Assembly (NCBI GenBank): GCA_038373865.1 | Contig: JAXGGA010001026.1 | Location: 1-64,000, forward strand | DNA: 64,000 nt | Reading direction: 5' to 3' | From: Uloborus plumipes | Taxonomy: Eukaryota > Arthropoda > Arachnida > Araneae > Uloboridae | Shown: piece after piece, positions 21,770 through 32,504 of the stretch | Layout: the number at the start of each line of letters is the position of its first letter | Numbering within the stretch: position 1 is the stretch's first letter | Program-made: the position numbers and the translations under genes | The notes under the pieces: model-generated | The model's database searches: none | Told to the model about the DNA's origin: nothing | Seen by the model: only the letters and a program-made list of their open reading frames with translations

Positions 21770-22037
21770 CATGGACGACATAATGGGGGCAAGAAGGGGG
21801 GCTTGCAACTCCCCCCCCCCCTTGGTATTACTTGTTTCTAGGTTTATTTTTTCGACAGGCAAAAATTTTAAAACACTTCTTCCTTCAGCCTTTGATGAAT
21901 AAGTTATTAAAAATATCAAACTTTAATAACTCTAATTTTATTAAAATTGCTTTCCATGGGAAAAATATCCTGTTAAGCGGTGGGAAAAAATATTTGGGCC
22001 CCCACCACCCTTAAAATTCCGCACATGGGCGCCCATG
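21770..22037. mobile_element. hAT-like MITE, 8-bp TSD CTGCCAAC
   Basis: Perfect octamers CTGCCAAC lie at 21762-21769 and 22038-22045. The ends are CATGGACGACATAATGGGGG and, inverted, CATGGGCGCCCATGTGC. Near the left end there is an 11-nt C-tract. At 268 bp it codes for nothing. The terminal style resembles the element at 10090-10532 (CATGGGTGCCC). Confidence 0.75.
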
Positions 22038-22465
22038 CTGCCAACAAGGAAATATTAAAAATGGTTTGACTGTTTTATCCGCTTTATTTTTAAAACCGGT
22101 CTTTTTTCACAGTGCTTGCTCGATCTAACTAGAATCCCTTTATCTGTTTACGTCATATTTGGGTATCGGTATCGGTACTGTATGCCCTAGGAAGATGACC
22201 TGTTGGCAAGAAGTAGAGGTAAGGCAGGGAAATCTAGAATGACGTCGTCCGCAGCAATGTTATCGGCGACTTTTATCGCTAAGTGGGACATCGCAGATAA
22301 GATCGAGGACGCAGCACGAATTCCGACACACACTTTTCTCTTTCTCTTTTGTTTATTGTTCAAATTATTTCTATTTCGCACATTGATGTTAAGCAAAGGA
22401 AAACCTGAATCACCCAAATTTTAGCCTGGGAGAGTTTTTCAGTAGCAAACACCATGCCCGCTAAC

Positions 22466-22662
22466 CAGACGCAGATCCAGAGGGGGGGGGGGATCATGGC
22501 CCCTCCATTAAATTACCAAACGTAGCCAAAAATTGCCTTTTTGGGGCATATGTTTTGAAAAAAAAATCGCCAAATACCCCCGTTTTCGCGCAAATATTGC
22601 ACTATAACTCCTTTCTTTCCGAAGGTGGACCCCTCTTTAACCAGAAGCTGGACCCGCCCTTG
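22466..22662 (+). mobile_element. GCGGATCCA-end MITE (copy 2)
   Basis: It starts CAGACGCAGATCCAGAGG plus a G-tract and ends GGACCCGCCCTTG. The flanking octamers CCGCTAAC and CTTCTAAC match at six of eight positions. The interior shares AAATACCCCCGTTTTCGCGC and related words with the copies at 13678 and 49798. Confidence 0.7.
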
Positions 22663-22865
22663 CTTCTAACTGGCGAAAGTTGATTTAAAAAAAAAGATCA
22701 ACTAAAGAACTAAACGATATTTTATCTACTAAACGAAGCACTGGTCTTTGAACTTCGGCAACTCATGGCTCCTTCAGACATTAAGGTTTTTTTCTTGGGG
22801 AAAACATATCTTCTAACGATATTTAAAATGTTGACCAGCCTGCCACAGCAGGGATTTGCAAATTG

Positions 22866-22926
22866 GCAAGACACTCCTTTGCAAATTGGCTGCCGCAGGC
22901 AGCCAATTTGCAAAGGAGTGTCTTGC
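22866..22926. repeat. Perfect hairpin, 29-bp arms and 3-nt loop
   Basis: The arm 22866-22894 (GCAAGACACTCC at its start, TTGGCTGCC at its end) is the exact reverse complement of 22898-22926, with loop GCA. An extra direct copy of TTTGCAAATTGGC lies just upstream at 22855. Perfect pairing over 29 bp in otherwise diverged DNA points to a recent origin or a maintained structure. Confidence 0.9.
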
Positions 22927-25270
22927 TGTGTCTGTGCTTTCAGTATGCTCTTATATACAATGGGGATCAGCTACGGTTCAGTGAGAAAATTCTAATTCTT
23001 TAAAAAGTGCAGCGACTGAGAAAAGTTTAGGTGCTTCATTATTTTTTTTAAGAAACAAATATTTTATTTATCAGAATTCAGTGTAAAACTGTAACATATA
23101 GCATTTACTTTTTTGGCCCAGGCAGTGCTTCATTATTACGCGATCTCACGGGAACTGTAGCCCAGTTTTCTTTTCAATTTCGTATGAATTTTTACGTATT
23201 AGGCGGAATTCAGCCTTATATCTACGCAATAAAACGTGTTCTGCAGACTGTAAGGTTTCCGTTTTTTTTTTTTTTTTTAAACTAGAAATTAAGCCCTCGG
23301 GACCTTGTACCCAGTTGTCACCTCTTGACCTGAAATGCTGAGAGCTCTGCTCTTGTGATTTTAAAGCGGTGACTTGAATGACATTTTCAGCTGATTTTTA
23401 CAGTAAGTATTTCATGTTTGGAAAAAGCGCTCATTTGTTAATTAGCTGTACTTTCGTATTGTAGGTCCCATAAGCATAAGGACGATTCCCAGTACACAAC
23501 ACGTATATTAACGCATCTTGAGAAATTCTATTTCCGAAATAATGTTCTCTCTGTGTGTTTTTTTAACTGTTTTCTACAGAAGAAGAAAACCTACCCACTC
23601 AATGCAAACTGTCACCTTGATGTGCCCTTTTCCATTGTTTACAGCAAAGCGCTCTTTTAAAAGAACCCTTTATTTCTCCCATATCTTGTTTAGCTCCATC
23701 CCACATTCTCCGAGATCGTTTGGAAGCATCTCGTTGGGGAATCTTTCCGCATCCACTCCAGATTTCGTCACTTCACTCCGATATCGTCTGTCCGATACGT
23801 CATTGCGTGTACTGCTCGGCTTCGGAGCAACACTTAACTCCTTCCTTCCTTTCACAAATTTAGGTTTATAATATTGTCTTTTCCCTTTTTTGTTTGTTAA
23901 ATCATACAATTTTTATGGATTATAATTTAATATAATGTATGAGTTGCGTCTTACTTTTTAAAACTCTTCGTGTTTGATAGTTTTCGTTAGCTTCTATATG
24001 TATCATTAATATCTTTTGATCTTATTATTATTTTTATTTTTTTTGAATCGTGTTCAGTACAGAATTAATATTAATAATGGTGAGAAATAAATATTAACAA
24101 TAAGAGCTTCAATATTTGCATTGTGTGTCGCTTTACCGTTTTAAAATACACCAGATATCCTCTGGCACTTGTAACACAATCTTACCTTGTTCATGTTCAT
24201 TCTAAAATTGTAGAAGAATGGTAACCAGGGCTGTCGTGATGGGATTTTTCACAAAATCTAAGATTGGCTTAAAATCATAAAACATTCAAGATGTAGGCAA
24301 TAAATCCCATGATCAATTGATCATGTCAAAAAAAATTCTCAAAATTCATTCGCTTTTTTGTAATTTCTACTATTATAGTAGGTCAATTATTAATCTGAAA
24401 ATGATAATGTAAAAATATGATAATAAATATCAAACTTAATCTCCCGTTAATTCTTTCGTTTTGGAACAATTTCTTTAAAATGGGAAAATCGTCTGTTTTT
24501 TTAAAAAAAATGTTTTAATAGTTGTTCTGATAAAACAAAACACTTTAACAGAAAGACGTAGCGCTGTGATATAAAGAGAAAATTTACATCCAAGGCTATA
24601 AAAGAGAAAATTTTTCTTTATTTTTTGCTTTTTCCGAACGAAATCTTTTTTAAAAAGCCCCATCTGCAATGTGCATAAAAAAAAAAAATCATTCTAGTTT
24701 GCTTAGCCAACGAATTATATTTGAGTGAACATATTACACTCTATCGTTAAATTATTTAATGAATGTATCTTTTTACTAAAGCGGAAAACCCAAAGATTCG
24801 AAACAAAATCCCCAAAACCTAAAATCTATTGAAATCCAAAATTCTTGGTTCGCTGTCACCCATCGCTGGCGCCGAATTCTCATCGTTTCCCCGTGGGCGG
24901 GAAATGGATCGAGATCGACAAGATGGCTTGTCCCAGAAACTGATCTTTAAAAAAATCTTTCGGCCTCGTTTTCTTTCCCTTTCCTCGCGGTTTGTTTGTT
25001 TTGGATTCCTCTCGTGGCCGCCTGCAATGGCAGTTGCTTGACAGACGGATTATTTTCGTTTGGGGTTCGAGAAAGAAAGTATCCTTAGTTCTTGCTTTTA
25101 GGCCTCAAGAAGTCGAGCCCCGCGTAGAAAGAGAGACTTCCATAACTTAAAAAGAACGTTCGTTACTCTGCAAAAGTCTTTGGGTCTCCCGAATGCTATA
25201 CTTTTCTTGCTTGATGAAGATTATCACCAAGAATAAAAGATGGAATTCATCAAAATTTTCGAGTAGTACC
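22927..25270. other. No supported gene; one weak minus-strand frame and a CpG-rich block
   Basis: Mostly AT-rich DNA. A pyrimidine tract ending in TTTTCTACAG at 23569-23578 looks like a splice acceptor, but no convincing exon follows it. The block 24840-25060 is CpG-rich and includes GGGCGGGAAA (24895-24904), an E2F-type word. The minus-strand frame at 23670-23909 is listed separately. Confidence 0.45.
23670..23909 (-). CDS. Weak candidate coding frame, 79 codons, unrecognised
   Basis: The frame reads hydrophilic protein such as KGRKELSVAPKPSSTRNDVS and GVDAERFPNEMLPNDLGECG. Its composition is ordinary for coding sequence and less biased than the Lys/Phe-rich chance frames around it, with locally raised CpG. 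An AATAAA overlaps the stop. I recognise no domain, and no clear splice acceptor lies upstream on that strand. It could be a single exon, a decayed mobile-element frame or chance. Confidence 0.25.
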   Translation of the reverse strand: MYDLTNKKGKRQYYKPKFVKGRKELSVAPKPSSTRNDVSDRRYRSEVTKSGVDAERFPNEMLPNDLGECGMELNKIWEK

Positions 25271-25828
25271 CAGGGGCGGCAAATAAAGGGGCAAGAGTCG
25301 GGGGTCGCACCCCGAAATATCTTTCATATAATGTTAAAACACGGGTAAGTTCCATTTATGTATAACACAAATCAACGATCACGTGCAAAAGGAACGAAAA
25401 AAGATCGTAAAATTTCAACAAAAATTGATATAACTCAGCCATAAACATATTCAAGATTATTTCTAATAATAGAGGGGAAAAAAATGCTCTGAAACAAATA
25501 CAACAGGGCAAGAAAGGATTTTAAGGGAAATAGCACAAGACACATCTGTGGAAAAAAAAAAACTTCGTGACTCCAAATATTTCAGATTAAAACTTGACTA
25601 GAAGTTAAAAACTAATTTCCCATCACATTTTTTGTGGTGACTAATTACAAAATAATTTTAAAGTTTGGTCATAAAAGTTTAAATTGTTTTAATAACACCA
25701 ATTTTTCCTAATATTAAATCCAGTTTAAGACATCTTTCTTTTAAGCAATATGTATTTTTTTCCATACTGAGGTAGTTCATATTTAACAAACTCGCCCCCT
25801 CAAACGAAATGTTGAAATGCCGCCCCTG
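25271..25828. mobile_element. hAT-like element, 8-bp TSD GTAGTACC
   Basis: Perfect octamers GTAGTACC (25263-25270 and 25829-25836) surround perfect 10-bp inverted ends CAGGGGCGGC / GCCGCCCCTG. The 558-bp interior is AT-rich without a transposase frame. This is one of the cleanest insertions in the window. Confidence 0.88.
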
Positions 25829-25836
25829 GTAGTACC

Positions 25837-28136
25837 ATACCTAGTGCTGTCGCTAGCTGGTGATCTAATTTCACATTAGCTACCAGTTTTTGTTGGCTCT
25901 CTTTGCTCTGTAAGAGGATTTTTGCCTCATTCTCGTTAAATTCCTATTCCATGCTGATGAGTGCATAATAAGCACGAAACTGCAGTCCATCGATGGAATA
26001 AACGAGCTGGTGGTGTATTGCACATTTATATGCTTTTTGATGTGCAAGAGCGTTCATGTTCGTGTCTGGAGAAAAGTAGTGACTTGATTTTTTGAGAGCG
26101 ATTGATATATTTGGAAGGTGGTTCCGGAATCATCGAATCCAGTAAATCTCAACGTGGGGTGCACGCTCTCTGGGGGAGGCGTAGACGAATTTTAAGGGAG
26201 ACGTGAGTGCATAAAAAGTAAACTACAAAGTAAAATTGTTGGACTCGTTTTTACTTTCATTTTTTCTATTTTTTACCTTTTCGGTCGTTTTTTGTATCTT
26301 TAGAGCTGAGAGTAAATTTTTCATCTTTGAAAAAAATAATTAGCTCCCAGACAATACAAAAAATCTCCCTTCACAATAGATAAATGAATTTCAAAAGCTC
26401 ATATCAAGATCGTAGGCACAAATGTCACTTGAAGAAAGACAGAATGAGGTGGCAGAGTCCCGTTTGTGGTGCTCTTCGGATTATCGCCTCTTATCGTTCG
26501 TTTCAAAACGGGCTTTCGTAATCAGCCAGTGACGTAGATATGGGTCTGTGTTCCGGTGTGCCCAGTTTTGACCCGTTCCCCTTCCAAGAATAGAGCAACT
26601 ATCTGTTGCCTTTCGTCTGCGACATTCCGGTCTGCAGTTAGGAGGTAACGCCCCGTTCCGCCGTGCCAACATAAGTCAGAGTAGACATTCCATTCCAGAA
26701 AAGTGAAGATAGGTAGAAAAAGCTTATCTGCCATGAAACAACGATGAAATAGTGTTATCGTTGGCCGTTTTTAGCACTAAAATGGACACTTCTCAAAATT
26801 CGTGAGCATAAAAACAGAACTAATTCGTCCTCCAAATTGCACACACAAAATCTAGCGTTGAGAATAAAAAAGAGCACTTTTTGAGATTGTGCTGTCCTAC
26901 CGAAAAGTAGCCGAGTTTGTGATCAAAAATAGGTTATCGGGAATGAGCGCAAAGCAGAGTTTACGAGTACCATCGTTTAGAGACTCTCCTAAACGATGAA
27001 TTTTACTGTGATGAATGTCTGTCTGGTAATAAAAGCATTGCTGACTGTCGATGAGACTAATTTGAAGAATATTTAGCTTTTTAAAATTTGGCTGTTAAGT
27101 GTCTCTTTCAAATTTTACAAAACGTGCTTTTTTTGAGCAATGACGATTTGCTATTTATTTTCCTTTTTGACCGTAGTGGCCGCGTGGTTCCTTCTTCAGA
27201 TTGCACTCGGAGCCTACCACTGTGAGGATGGACGGTGCTACACCTCGTAGGAGGTTCACCGGCCCTTGCTACAGGTCCTCACCCTCTGCCCCTCCTGCTT
27301 GGTGGTGTCCAGGTCCTACACACACACACACGCACAGCTATTGCGATTCGTGATCGTGAAAAACATAGTTAAAATTTAAAATGTCAAAATTCAAATTTTT
27401 AATTTTCGTAAAACATGCCTCTTTCAAATAGAAAATCGGCATTTGTTTTCCCTCGCCGAAGCATATGTCAGAGAGCATGGTGGCGGCAGAAAGGGAATTA
27501 AGCCGAGGGTGTATTCCTGGAAGCATGGACTCAGCTGGCTGGCGTTGTCTCACCTTGCCTGGACAAACAAGCGCAGAGCACACACAAGTTCATCGGAACA
27601 AGGACCATTCGGATGTGAGGCTACTTTGCTCTCAGGGACATTTCTAATGGAGTGGGATCGTTCCGTTTGTGACACACAAGCACTCACGCAGAGAGACCGA
27701 CTGAAAATGTAAAATTTTAAGAGCCAAGGAAAAATAATATTAGGCTCTAGACAAATTATTTCTTGGAGCTTCTAGAAAAATTCATTGTAACATAGCATTT
27801 CAAAGATTGATGTACTGAAAACACTGATTGCCAAGGTATATAGTTTTAGTCGCCTAGTCTATCTGGCTTCCCGGGATTTGTAGGACCCTCTGTATATGGG
27901 TTTTCATGTACTATGTTAGTAATGTTTCGAAACTTTAAAACAATATATTGGAAAGTATTCTAATTGTTATCGGAAAGGTTGTTCACAAGGCCTTTCTTTA
28001 CACCTATGTTTTTCTTGGACACTGTTTGGGTGTCTTTAAAAAAAAAAAATCCATATGTCTTTCTTTTCGTACGGAAAATCGTTCTGGATTGATAACTTGT
28101 TTCTTTTTTTAAAATATACTCGTAGACTCAAACAGA
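25837..28136. other. No supported gene
   Basis: The block 26100-26200 contains CAGTAAATCTCAACGTGGGG and 26525 contains CAGTGACGTAGATATGGG; both resemble hAT termini but have no partners. The block 27175-27300 (GTGGCCGCGTGGTTCC, later AGGTTCACCGGCCC) weakly recalls SINE box A and box B, but the spacing is not tRNA-like. A short (CA)n run lies near 27317-27331. Open frames here look like chance. Confidence 0.45.
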
Positions 28137-28887
28137 ATTGACAGCAGTGGCGGCTCGTGCCTTAATTTAGTGGGTGGGCCCGCAGTTATATGTTTGCCCA
28201 GTAATGCTTACACAGATAAAATGAACGAAACAACAGTTAGTAAACCGATGCTGAGCGATATAAAATAATATTTTATCCAATTAGTACAAACTTACATTGC
28301 AAAATTATCTCATTTGATTTGATACATAGGTTTTATATTTTAAATGCTACACCAGTCTTAAGCGATCAATGTAATAATAATTGCAGTATTTTGCCCAGAC
28401 GATCGACTTTCTATATACATCACTAACGTTAAGCAAGCTAGCTCCCACAATTTTGCCATTTTTAGACAGTGAAAATATTTATCACATCAAAAGTGTCACG
28501 CCTCAAGAGAGGCGGCACATCTCCTCAAACATTACGAGACTATACTCAAAAAGAAAAACATTTATGACTAAAACCCTCTCTCCGGCTAAAAATTTTGACA
28601 ATCTGCACCATGACTTTCTAAAAGCCTCTATCAAATTAAGGAAAGCATAAGGTAAATGAATAGAGTTTGGCATGCTTACAAGATTTTTTTTTTTTTTTTT
28701 TAATTTAGATACAAATGTTGCAATTTCAGTTCATGGAAAAACAAATTCTAACGGTGTTAGAACTTAAAAATCTCACTTTTATAAATCAGCGTAAATAAAT
28801 CACAAATTTTAGGTAGAAAGTACAGCGAATAGCTCTTTCTAATCTACAATAGAACCTCTTCCTCAGTGCAAAAAACTCAGCACACTA

Positions 28888-28923
28888 CATGAAAGCTGTG
28901 AGAGAACTCTCGCAGCTTTCATG
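28888..28923. repeat. Short hairpin, 17-bp arms
   Basis: CATGAAAGCTGTGAGAG is followed, after AA, by CTCTCGCAGCTTTCATG: one mismatch in 17 pairs. It lies inside the large hAT-like element, about 140 bp before the TTAA element. Confidence 0.85.
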
Positions 28924-29059
28924 CTTTTAGAGCTGGTGGGGGGGGGAGACTACTTCATTCATATTTTAGGGAAGTTAGAGGCCCCTCTTTGAACGGCCTT
29001 GGTCCTGGATATAAATGTAATCATGATTCGGTTAAACAAATGTAGAATTTAGAGCTTAA

Positions 29060-29757
29060 GGGGGTCTGGGACACATCTTGAAAAAAAATTTATTAAACAG
29101 TTTAGAATTTTGAAATTTTTTACGCTAATTCACCATCTGTTTAATAAGCAAAATCATCACATAAATGAAAAAAAAAATTTTTTTTCAATTTTTTAATTTA
29201 AATTTTTTTCAAAAAAGGGGGGTCGCTTTAAATCGCAAAAACTAAAAATATTCTTGAACAATTTTCATTTTTTTTTCTTCAATATAAACACAAATATATA
29301 AGCTTTAATTTGTATTCGGCAATTTTAAAAATAATAATTTAAAAAAAAATTAAAAATATTTAAGTAAAAATTTCTAAAAATTCAGAGGTACTTTTTTTTC
29401 AAAAAATCATTTTTTTTGAACAAAATTTTTTTTTTAAATTTGCCGAATAGAAATTCAAGTAAACTGTTTGAAAAAGTTGTTTTCCAAATTTCGGAACGTT
29501 ATCCTTATTAGTTCTTGAGTTATAAGAATTTGAATTCAAAAGATCCGGAAAAATTGCATCATGGCGAAAAACGCATTTTAAGGGAAGTCATTGCTGTGTC
29601 AACAGTTGCTTGACGGCTACATTAAATTATAATATCTTCCGTTCTAACTAAGATAGGAACAAGATTAAAACCTCGTTTTAAAGTGAAGAAAACAGAATTT
29701 TTTTTGAAATAATAAAAAAAAAATGCAAAAGTTGACGATTTTTGTGTCCCAGACCCC
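29060..29757. mobile_element. TTAA-flanked element (Kolobok- or piggyBac-type), GGGGTCTGGGACACA ends
   Basis: TTAA is present at 29056-29059 and 29758-29761. The inverted ends are GGGGGTCTGGGACACA and GGGGTCTGGGACACA, differing only in one extra G. TTAA duplications are characteristic of piggyBac and Kolobok elements, and the GG start suits Kolobok rather than piggyBac (which usually begins CC). The 698-bp interior is A/T homopolymer-rich and non-coding, so it is a non-autonomous copy. Confidence 0.8.
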
Positions 29758-30850
29758 TTAAGAATACTTATTACTTCTCCAAGCATTTATAATGTCACAC
29801 CCGGCAGGATGACCAAGTTCCTGGATTTCATACAATACTTACAACACTTTTTAATGTTTTAGCACAACACTGGGAAAAATGAGATTAAAGTCAAACTAAT
29901 AGGTACCAAGAAAATGGCAAACGCTCTGCAAGTCAAAATTCGAGAAAATTTTCCAGTTCCCAAAGCGCAAATTAATAACTAAAATAGGCATGGATTGTAT
30001 TAAATAGGTGAGGATGGGGGTAATGTGAAACTGGCAATCTCTATGCCTGTTAGAAATAGGTGTTGAAAATGAAAAAAGAAACACACACAAAAAAATCAAA
30101 TGTTATAAAAATCAATCAAAAAAAAAAAAAGAATGAGGACCGCGAAGTGAAAATAGGATAGAGTTTTCTCCCTAATACAGGGGCCAGACCAGTGGTTGGA
30201 AAAACTACATTTCTTTTGTAGCGAACTACAACTACAACTACTTTGTTGTAAATGTAGTTAACTACAACTACAACAACTTTTTTTTTTAATGTAGCGACTA
30301 CAAACTACTTTTGAATTGTAGTCGCTACTTCGCTATTTTTTAAAAAATAAATAAATAAAAAGTATGCACCGTTTAGAGTTGACCAAAAAATTAGCAAAGT
30401 GGTTTACATTAACAAATTAATTCATTTGAATATGGAACAGAACTAGAAATTGTCATTGAACTTATTGGGAACTTTTCCTTTTTGTTCCTTTTTTTTTTTT
30501 TTTTTTTGCTAAAATTTGTGCTTTTTAGATTATTTTTAATTTTTACAAATGTTCGCCACAAGAAAGAATTCAAAAGCTGAAAGATTTAAAGAATTTACCT
30601 TTCGATTTTTTTAAACTTCTTGCCAGGGAATATTTAGGAACATTAAAATTATTTGAAGGAATACAAAAATTATGATGCTAAATAAACCAGTGACATCAAA
30701 CAGATACAATGTATTTCGTCAAAATTATGCATCTAAGGATCAGCTCATATTTTTATGGTTCTTATTTCTCATTGTGTCCACTGTTGTACTCATGCAAGAT
30801 TTGCACCAGAGTCAATTAAACTTTGTTTTTTTCCTTTTTTCTCCTTTTTA

Positions 30851-31924
30851 CTTTCTTCTATATCTAATATATAGAAGAAAGTATTGGTTTCGTGAAAATT
30901 TTCGAATGTCGAATTTTGACGGATTTGCACGTTTTGAGGTGCGCTGAGTCCATTTCGACCATTTTTGGAAAATGTCTGTCTGTCTGTCTGTCTGTGTGTG
31001 TGTGAGTCTGTATGTGTGTGACCAGTTTTTGTGGCCGCGCTAGAGCAAAAACTACTGAATGAAATCGAACAAAAATTTTTGCACATATGTACCACCATGT
31101 GAACTGGTGCACCTGACTTTGTTTAGCGAATTCCTCCAAGGGGGGTGGAGCAATCGCACGTGTTCTGCGCGGGGGTGATTGTTATATCTCAGGAAGTAAC
31201 CGGCGGAATCAAACGAAAATTGGTCCATGGGTAGACCCTACTGAGTACAGGTGCTGATTCAATTTGTTTGTCAATATCTCGAAGGGGGGTGGAGCAATCG
31301 CACGTGTTCTGCGCGGGGGTGACTGCTATATCTCAGGAAGTAACCGGCGGAATCAAACGAAAATTGGTCCATAGGTAGACCCTATTGAGTACAGGTGCTG
31401 ATTCAATTTGTGTGTCAATATCTCAAAGGGGGGTGGAGCAATCAAAAGTGCTTATTTTGTCATTGCACCTACTGTATCTCGGGAAATATTGCTGCGATTT
31501 GAATGAAATTTGGAATAACACTAACCCAATATGGAAGCAAGCATCGATTAAATTTTGGCGCCAATCGCCCCAGGAGGAGGGTGGGGTGATTTTTGCGCTT
31601 AGTCAACAATGCGAAAAATTAATTCATTAAAAAATCGCTTTCACGCTATTTAATTATCAAAACAGCTGAAAACTTTCAATGATTTGAAATTTTTAACTGT
31701 TGCCAATTTCTTTTTACTAGCAAATAAAATGTTTGCAATTAATCTAAACAAGGCTTTTGCAATGATTTCCAATTTCGCTCATTGATTCTGCATTTGCAGG
31801 GTTATTACGATAATTGGGAAATTGTAGCTGTCTCCAATTACTCGGGCGAGTACGTATTTTATTTTGTAACCGGAATTCATAAGATAGATATAGAAGAAAG
31901 TTTCGTGACGGCCACGACAGCTAG
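30851..31924 (+). mobile_element. Helitron-like non-autonomous element, copy 1
   Basis: The 3' end has the Helitron signature: a short GC-rich hairpin CGTG-ACGGC-CACG, then ACAG and terminal CTAG followed by T. The shared sequence begins at a 13-bp palindrome CTTTCTTCTATAT / ATATAGAAGAAAG, preceded by A in both copies. Insertion between A and T without duplication fits Helitrons, although the 5' terminus is not the usual TC, so the left border is uncertain. The interior has TCTG repeats near 30975-31000 and about 144-bp tandem units from 31141. No Rep/helicase gene is present. Confidence 0.75.
31141..31570 (+). repeat. Tandem ~144-bp units inside Helitron copy 1
   Basis: Units begin GGGGTGGAGCAATCGCACGT at 31141 and 31286; a shortened, diverged unit begins at 31430 (GGGGTGGAGCAATCAAAAGT). 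Landmarks in each full unit are ATATCTCAGGAAGTAACCGG and GTACAGGTGCTGATTCAATT. Copy 2 has one more full unit. Confidence 0.9.
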
Positions 31925-32326
31925 TTTAATTTTTTTTTCATTTATTTATTTGTTTATTTAATTTAAAAGTAGCTTCCAGAAATCGCTACAAACTACTATT
32001 TTTTTTGTATCGCGCTACTCGCTACGCTACTTTTCTTAAAAAGTAGTGCGCTACACTACAAACTACTAAAAAATGTGGCTACTACAGTAGTTTCGCTACT
32101 TGTAGCGCGCTACTTCCGACCACTGGGCCAGACATTCTCTGCCCATGTACAGTAACGAAACACTTCCCTCTCTTTCCCTCTCCACTGCTTGGTTGGGGAC
32201 AAAGGGAAATCTTGGGCACGAGGAGAAAGGCCCTCTCGGCAGAAATTACGAGGGGTGTAATCACTTACCGATGTTCTTAATTCAGCCACTGCGATTGGCT
32301 AAAAGCGGAGGTGCGCCTCTAGCTAT

Positions 32327-32352
32327 CGTGGGCCAAAGCGATTTGGCCCACG
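32327..32352. repeat. Short perfect hairpin, 11-bp arms
   Basis: CGTGGGCCAAA and TTTGGCCCACG flank GCGA, and a further GTGGCCCACG follows about 20 bp later. It lies in the old hAT-like element between the nested hAT copy and Helitron copy 2. Confidence 0.85.
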
Positions 32353-32504
32353 TCAGAGATCAGTGGCCCACGTTCGTTCTCAAAGCTGTTCGAAGCGCGA
32401 AAATTGATGGAATTTGAAAGCTTTCTTTTGCTATATCAGCGATGTTTGGAGGGGGGGGGGGGAACGCTGAAGGTTGAAAATATCTTTTCTGCCCTATGTT
32501 TTTA

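Larger units (their letters stand above)
30190..32125. mobile_element. hAT-like ACTACAACTAC family, copy A, TSD GGCCAGAC
   Basis: Perfect octamers GGCCAGAC at 30182-30189 and 32126-32133. The ends are CAGTGGTTGGAAAAACTAC and, inverted, CAGTGGTCGGAAGTAGCGC. Both subterminal regions consist of dense ACTAC/GTAGT words (for example ACTACAACTACAACTACTTT), giving a strong inverted-repeat character. Copy B at 43802-45699 has the same ends and its own duplication. The interior is occupied by the Helitron-like element 30851-31924. Confidence 0.9.

Noticed and set aside
23540..23871. Plus-strand exon after the acceptor-like TTTTCTACAG at 23569-23578
   Set aside because: The plus-strand frame after it has no recognisable content and mirrors the better-looking minus-strand frame; no donor follows at a sensible distance.
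27175..27300. Third tRNA-derived SINE
   Set aside because: Box A- and box B-like words are present but too far apart for a tRNA, and no tail or second copy was found.
28381..28650. 89-codon frame as a hAT transposase fragment
   Set aside because: It lies inside a hAT-like element, but I see no zinc-finger, DDE or dimerisation motif.
31385..31630. 81-codon frame repeated in both Helitron-like copies (also at 33179-33424)
   Set aside because: The frame is conserved only because the two elements are recent copies; it runs through tandem units and has no Rep or helicase features.
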